Shown here: one piece after another, positions 60,701 to 64,000 of the stretch | Layout: every line of letters starts with the position of its first letter | Numbering within the stretch: position 1 is the first letter of the stretch | DNA from: Tigriopus japonicus | Taxonomy: Eukaryota > Arthropoda > Copepoda > Harpacticoida > Harpacticidae | DNA length: 64,000 nucleotides | Assembly: GCA_010645155.1 (NCBI GenBank) | Contig: JAAGOF010000329.1 | Location: forward strand, 202,443-266,442 | Direction: 5' to 3' | Translations under genes and position numbers: made by a program | The notes under the pieces: model-generated | Seen by the model: the letters and a program-made list of their open reading frames with translations, nothing else | Database searches by the model: none | Told to the model about the DNA's origin: nothing

Positions 60701-63700
60701 GGAAATAAGGCTGCATGCTCACATCAAATGTCATAGAAGGTCACCAAGGTCACCAAGGTCCATTTGATACCTTGGTAGCAGGCGCTGTCACTTGGTTATT
60801 TTTTTACCCACTTTGCCAGCGTCATCTTGCCTATTTGGGCCAACTTTAGCCTCCTCCCCCACCATGTGTATAGTAAATGGTATACCATACCAGAGTCGTA
60901 ATCTACTTGCACGGGCGAAAAAGCAATATCGAAAATATCACTCTGCACGGGATGTGACTGACTGTTTTGTACGTACAGGTCCTCGTGAAATGTGTGGGGA
61001 TGGTGTCGCATGGAACAACACATTCTGGATTCTCTTTCCCGTAATCATATTGGAATCAGACATTCCTCCAAGTGGAGAGGACGCAAACCGCCGAATCATC
61101 ATTAAGCATGGCATCCCAACTATCCTTTTTTCCTCGTATGAGATTCCCTGATCATCCAAGTTAGTTTCTGTGAGGCTCAAAAAGCGCAAGTAGCAATAAC
61201 TGTGAGCACTTAGGCAACTTTGACGAGTGCAAATACAATTTGGGCGAGAAGAAGTGAGTCAAGGAGCAGTCAAACGTTACTCTTGGAATGAAACCAAGGC
61301 CAATGAACAAAAAGGGGCGCAATCTCCACGAGTCAACATTCATTTGATATTGGGCGAGTGACTCAATGGTGGCCAGATCTTGGAAACGATGCGGGCTGAT
61401 GTCAATATTGGGTGGGAAAAGGCATCCAAATACCGGAGGTGCAGTAAGTACCGGGATTGCACAAGTACGTGTACATACGTACATAGGGAAGCACGGAGAT
61501 CGTCCAATAGTGCGAGCAAGCAATGGAATGGAGAAGCAGCCTAATGAATGGTACCAGAAGTAAAATGAATCCGGCAAAGGCACACTTTCGATTCGGCCAA
61601 TCCATGCTTGCTCCCTTAGCTAATGATCTTTTCCAATCGAACACTCAGGCAATGAATGACCTTGCTTCATGCGGGAGAAAACGAAGAGAATATAACCTCA
61701 AAGCCAAAATCTACTAACAAGGATAAAAAGGCCTTTTTAGACCTTCGCATGTTGCTTCCTTTTTCCTCTTTGAGGAGGGTGAAGAAAAAATGGAGAGGTT
61801 TCATCTTCTTTAGAGCACTGCGACAGCTGCCAATCAAACAATCAACAAATCCGTTGTTGCGATAAACAATTTCCTTGAACAGTAGAGAGTCAATCGGAGA
61901 ATTGAGGTACAAACAACGATATAAAATAAAATGTATACACATTTTAAAAACAAGTCTATTTAACCAATACTGAAGAACTGGGCAGATGGTCTGGCCTTTA
62001 AAAGAGACTTCACATCTCCCAGAGTTCCTCCTTTGGCTCATTTCCTTAGCAATTAAATTTCTTCGTTTCCTTAGCCACATGTTCGAGTCTGCAAAGTAAT
62101 GGCATAACACCATTGGGAGTTACGATGCTAGGATGCTCCAAAAAGTGAGGTGCTTTTAAGTGGGTTCCTCTAGCAGACGAGGTTCCTCAAGGATTCAGGC
62201 CAGAAAGTGGATGGAGTAAGAGCAAGAAGACGAACGAACTGAACTGAACAAGGGAGACAAGCAAGTAATCGTAAAGACAGAGCGAACAAACGAAACGAAA
62301 GGAAGAAAAAGGAGAAAGAAAGACAGCCCATTGTGGGTATTGAAAGCCACATTGGCCATCAAAGATGTCTAAGGATAAAGAAGAGCCTACATAATAGAGT
62401 AGGAAATGGAGCCTTGCGGTTTTTTGTTGCCGCACTCGTCTAGCCTTTTGAACCAGGCTTTGTTAAACCTAAAGCCACCAGATTTCAATTCCAGCCAGAA
62501 AGAGCCAGCGAGAAGGTGCTATACATAGTATACTACTACATGCTTGAAATTGTGAACAGGCCGAGGAGTAGGGAGGGACTGTTGAAATGCCTTGAAATTG
62601 GTTGGGAATACCAAGTACAGACCCATTGATAAATGATCCTTCCCAGGGTTTCAAGAGCAGTTGTTCCATCCATCCAAAACCTCAACTCCTTGACATGCGA
62701 ACCTCAGCCACAACCAAAGCTCCAACAAAGTAGGTACTACACTCCGTGTACGTACAACACACTAAGTAAGTGAGTAATGTCCGAAGAGTGGGCGAGAGTA
62801 AGATATTTGGATTCCTCTCTTGGCTACGGGATTATTTAGAGATACACAGAAGAAACTATTTTCCAAGTGCAAGTGATCTATTGGCAGCAAACGAATTTAC
62901 CAGACCTGATTCTTCAACCCTTCCACCACCCTTCACACTCTACTAAGAATACCCTACACACAGTACTCCACTTTCGCACACCAGAAATGGAGGCTGAGGC
63001 TACGTAGTTCCTTTAAAGTCAGCAGTGAAACCCGAGAATCATGGGGATTGATAAAAAGTCTGGAGAGAGAGATTAGAGAACACTCTTGGCCACCAAGGAG
63101 CAGCAACATGAATCTCACACCCTTTCAAGATGCTTGAACGTCAAGTGTTCTGTGAATCGTACGAGTACCGAGCTCCGAGGAGACAGTCGATAGATAGATA
63201 TTCTTGGCAAAGATTCCGTCCCTCAGAGAGGGAGGCCACAACTCTTCAAGATACAAACGAGAGTTCAGCCAGGGCTAAATTCACGACGAGCAAATTGCGT
63301 TCCGGGATGCATCCATTCAGGTAAGGCCCACCAGTGGGAATCGCCATGATGAAGGCGACCTTTTTCATTCTCCAGACGAGCTTGACATGTTGCTTGCGTC
63401 AGGGAGCAAGTTTTGGGGTCCAGATTACAATCTCACTAGGATGCCAGTGTCAACCGTCTCATCTCATGAATGTTTTCGAGCATCTAGAGCGTGTCAGCAA
63501 ACTGGATACACGGGTAGAAAATCTGCGGGTAAATCTGGGCGGCCTCGATTGAGGCCTGAATAGACCTCTGATTAGAGGTTCCTCATCATTGGACTTCACT
63601 TCAAACAAACGCACGATGAAGTCAGAAATGGAAAGAGGCCTTTGCAATTCAATTTGAAAACTTACTTCATATTGCTCACATCGAACTTTCCGGCGGAATG

Positions 63701-63728
63701 TTTTTTTACGAGTGTTCCATCCGGAACC
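26782..63728 (-). CDS. CSPG4: Chondroitin sulfate proteoglycan 4 / NG2 / Kon-tiki homologue, 5' end missing
   Basis: Single-pass cell-surface proteoglycan. Family members bind matrix and growth factors, guide cell contacts (Drosophila Kon-tiki/Perdido acts in muscle attachment) and recruit PDZ scaffolds such as Grip. Coding exons, 5' to 3': 63666-63728 (tentative), 54482-54644, 52692-52862, 47453-47566, 46724-47200, 45062-45289, 43358-43959, 37571-39389, 36606-37277, 32822-33014, 31394-31549, 28032-29968, 26782-27723. All joins are GT-AG and keep phase. Exons from 54644 downward give about 2490 residues: end of laminin-G 1, laminin-G 2 plus EGF-like, about 15 CSPG repeats, one membrane span, a 257-residue tail ending QYWV and TGA. 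Human CSPG4 has 2322 residues and also ends in QYWV. The signal peptide and first part of laminin-G 1 are not found here. Confidence 0.94.
27724..28031 (-). other. CSPG4 intron, nothing recognised
   Basis: This 308-bp GT-AG intron separates the last CSPG repeat from the membrane-span exon. No additional feature is seen. Confidence 0.8.
28032..29968 (-). other. CSPG4: CSPG repeats 11-15 in one large exon
   Basis: This 645-codon exon carries the membrane-proximal five CSPG repeats. Each shows the family signature of a hydrophobic start (for example SMTIVQSQARAITREML), a G-R/Q-L stretch (FPSNGRLHF, NPKGGQLYM), then FTQADID or similar and a YxHDG turn. Near its end, at 28235-28224, is RSKR before S, a furin-type site. 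A 161-codon frame on the plus strand here is a shadow. Confidence 0.93.
29969..31393 (-). other. CSPG4 intron, nothing recognised
   Basis: A 1.4-kb phase-1 intron between THTG and GRNG. Short open frames only, with no repeat recognised. Confidence 0.75.
31394..33014 (-). other. CSPG4: Two small CSPG4 exons encoding repeat 10
   Basis: Exon 32822-33014 ends repeat 9 with YVHNGNDTLVDEFTL and starts repeat 10 at IPVNDETPVLVNNTGLEV. Exon 31394-31549 completes repeat 10 with ATDADTDDVNVVFMV, GRISLES and RFTQADLKMNRLLFTHTG. The phases are 0 to 1 and 1 to 1, each splitting glycine codons. Repeat 10 is the most conserved repeat against vertebrate CSPG4 (LRSTDGDSG region). Confidence 0.9.
31550..32821 (-). 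other. CSPG4 intron, nothing recognised
   Basis: A 1.3-kb phase-1 intron splitting repeat 10. It contains no coding segment I can support. Confidence 0.75.
33015..36605 (-). other. CSPG4 intron, 3.6 kb
   Basis: A phase-0 intron between repeat 9 residues QTVE and YVHNG. It contains an ATT microsatellite at 34586-34603 and purine-rich low complexity around 33430-33480. No exon or RNA gene is recognised. Confidence 0.7.
34586..34603. repeat. (ATT)n microsatellite
   Basis: Six ATT units in a CSPG4 intron. Confidence 0.8.
36606..39389 (-). other. CSPG4: CSPG repeats 3-9 in two exons (37571-39389 and 36606-37277)
   Basis: The 606-codon exon finishes repeat 3, holds repeats 4-7 and starts repeat 8. 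The 224-codon exon finishes repeat 8 and holds most of repeat 9. Signatures include PPQHGQIDI, VVYIHDDSES, VEGGQRLLTSKDLKFIDLDID and GRLMLWVSDGQYYVST. The smaller exon contains a serine run (about eight) that looks like a disordered loop. At 37714-37703 is SGAG, which fits the SGxG pattern for glycosaminoglycan attachment. Confidence 0.92.
39390..43357 (-). other. CSPG4 intron, 4.0 kb, nothing recognised
   Basis: The intron splits an arginine codon (CG|G) between NI and FDVLQS. Open frames of 116-124 codons inside (40642-41016 minus, 41169-41519 plus) show no family features and no splice context. Confidence 0.7.
43358..45289 (-). other. CSPG4: CSPG repeats 1-3 start (exons 45062-45289 and 43358-43959)
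   Basis: The first exon begins NLELVALKALEVEEGGRALL, the entry to repeat 1, and ends TLLDLNTDK. The second continues VHYVNDGSEFTTDQIVFE, then repeat 2 (VPKNDIPQVKLANLDPLRLAQ, FTLQDLREGHIYYVDEGD) and the start of repeat 3. The join matches the human TLLDVVNRKARFIHDGSED stretch. Confidence 0.92.
43960..45061 (-). other. CSPG4 intron, nothing recognised
   Basis: A 1.1-kb phase-0 intron inside repeat 1. Confidence 0.75.
45290..46723 (-). other. CSPG4 intron, nothing recognised
   Basis: A 1.4-kb phase-0 intron between the EGF-like linker and CSPG repeat 1. A small extra linker exon could be hidden here, since this join is the least constrained by homology. Confidence 0.7.
46724..47566 (-). other. 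CSPG4: Laminin-G 2 and EGF-like tail exons of CSPG4
   Basis: Exons 47453-47566 and 46724-47200 encode most of the second laminin-G domain, with VLFYNTGPSANKDFVALEI, DGTWHAIKAQ, VDGE, LLYFGGI and LQGCLQDLELDGRRIGL. This is followed by a six-cysteine segment starting DCVWEFPC and ending CSCRDGKC that fits an EGF-like fold. The exon ends with a serine/glycine-rich linker into CSPG repeat 1. Vertebrate CSPG4 has no obvious EGF unit at this place. Confidence 0.88.
47567..52691 (-). other. CSPG4 intron, 5.1 kb, nothing recognised
   Basis: A phase-0 intron inside laminin-G 2. The longest frame inside (51851-52348 minus, 165 codons) has no recognisable domain and no splice signals fitting the gene. 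A T/A-rich stretch lies at 48830-49080. Confidence 0.7.
52692..54644 (-). other. CSPG4: End of laminin-G 1 and linker to laminin-G 2 (two exons)
   Basis: Exon 54482-54644 encodes VNLPGRFYELN, then HFGVFVGGMG and FRGCLEEVYFNGVQVL, the closing strands and cysteine of laminin-G 1. Exon 52692-52862 encodes a linker with a WDCSREF cysteine and the opening strands of laminin-G 2 (AISFVQPRAFISFPNW). The phases are 2-0 and 0-0. Confidence 0.9.
52863..54481 (-). other. CSPG4 intron, nothing recognised
   Basis: A 1.6-kb phase-0 intron between laminin-G 1 and the linker exon. Open frames on both strands near 53270-53730 overlap each other and lack domain features. Confidence 0.7.
54645..63665 (-). other. 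Large CSPG4 intron, 9.0 kb
   Basis: The intron lies between the tentative upstream laminin-G exon and exon 54482-54644. I found no laminin-G-like exon here on the minus strand. Small strong-looking donors (for example at about 60388 and 57900) are present, but their exons do not resemble the family. The rest seems to be unique non-coding DNA. Confidence 0.55.
63130..63320 (+). CDS. Possible first exon of an unknown plus-strand gene, doubtful
   Basis: A 63-codon open frame from ATG 63130 runs into CAG followed by GTAAGG, a good splice donor. The predicted peptide is arginine- and serine-rich and matches no family I know. It lies inside a CSPG4 intron on the opposite strand. Further downstream, TTTCAG at 63895 could be an acceptor, but the open frame after it does not match in phase. 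Chance is a likely explanation. Confidence 0.15.
63666..63728 (-). other. CSPG4: Probable upstream exon of laminin-G 1 in CSPG4
   Basis: A 63-nt minus-strand exon reads (x)VPDGTLVKKHSAGKFDVSNM plus two bases and has a strong GTAAGT donor at 63665-63660. Its two leftover bases join the single base at the start of the 54644 exon to give a lysine codon, producing DGTLV...NMKVNLPGRFYELN, the order expected before FGVFVGG in laminin-G 1. The acceptor follows a long pyrimidine tract. It could be CAG before 63728 or AG six bases earlier. Confidence 0.6.
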
Positions 63729-63870
63729 CTGACTCTCATAGCAACGAAATGGAAAAAACGTGGGGGAAGCATTAAACTAAATTGCTGTAGCTTGAAGTCA
63801 AATCGAGACAGAAATCAATTTGATCGCCACGATATTTTCACAGTTCGACAAAAACTCTTGTACGAGACTA

Positions 63871-63891
63871 TTCTTCTTCTTCTTCTTCTTT
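63871..63891. repeat. (TTC)n microsatellite
   Basis: About seven TTC units precede a TTTCAG. It could serve as a pyrimidine tract on the plus strand or simply be a microsatellite. Confidence 0.8.
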
Positions 63892-64000
63892 CAGACACGT
63901 CTTTTTCCCAAACGTCGAGAATGAATAATTCCCCGCTGAAGAGCCTTGAGGACATTTTGCATAGACATAAAATGAATCGCTTTGTGTCTTTCCACGGCCA

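Noticed and set aside
63921..64000. Open frame MNNSPLKSLEDIL... at the right window edge, plus strand
   Set aside because: At least two minus-strand frames are also open over these 80 bases, so openness is not informative, and the upstream acceptor does not match the phase of the 63130 frame.
1..64000. tRNA genes, CRISPR arrays, operons or viral insertions
   Set aside because: I looked for tRNA B-box-like motifs, direct-repeat arrays with spacers, and viral or transposase frames and found nothing I could support.

Overview
This is eukaryotic genomic DNA, almost certainly arthropod and probably a small-genome crustacean such as a copepod. Exons are split by many short GT-AG introns. Both genes are closest to the animal myosin VIIa and CSPG4/NG2/Kon-tiki families, and no bacterial signals (Shine-Dalgarno sites, operons) are present. 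The species assignment is inference.

Layout. Positions 1-3473 are upstream DNA in which I recognise no gene. The plus strand from 3474 to 25203 carries a complete myosin VIIa gene: 24 coding exons, about 2182 residues, all junction phases consistent. It has a motor head, five IQ motifs, a charged helix, MyTH4-FERM, SH3 and a second MyTH4-FERM. Its introns are mostly 60-400 bp, but intron 16 is 9.7 kb and holds an assembly gap with duplicated flanks, a telomere-like (CCTAA)n tract and a GGCCAC-rich repeat. Two introns use GC donors.

The minus strand from beyond 63.7 kb down to 26.1 kb carries most of a CSPG4/NG2 (Drosophila Kon-tiki/Perdido type) transmembrane proteoglycan. It has part of laminin-G 1, laminin-G 2 with an EGF-like tail, about 15 CSPG repeats, one membrane span and a long cytoplasmic tail ending in the family's QYWV PDZ ligand. 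The signal peptide and start of laminin-G 1 were not found and probably lie beyond 64000. The two genes converge, and their candidate poly(A) signals lie about 30 bp apart.

The most interesting signal is at the CSPG4 stop codon. After QYWV there is TGA followed by C, then a 10-nt spacer, then a hairpin (9 stem pairs plus two wobbles, four-base loop). The same frame then stays open for 220 codons to a second TGA. The extension has a cysteine cluster and a GILK motif and ends in ESSV, a different PDZ-ligand class. This looks like programmed stop-codon readthrough that would swap a class II PDZ ligand for a class I ligand on a cell-surface receptor. It is inference from one sequence and needs conservation, RNA or protein evidence.
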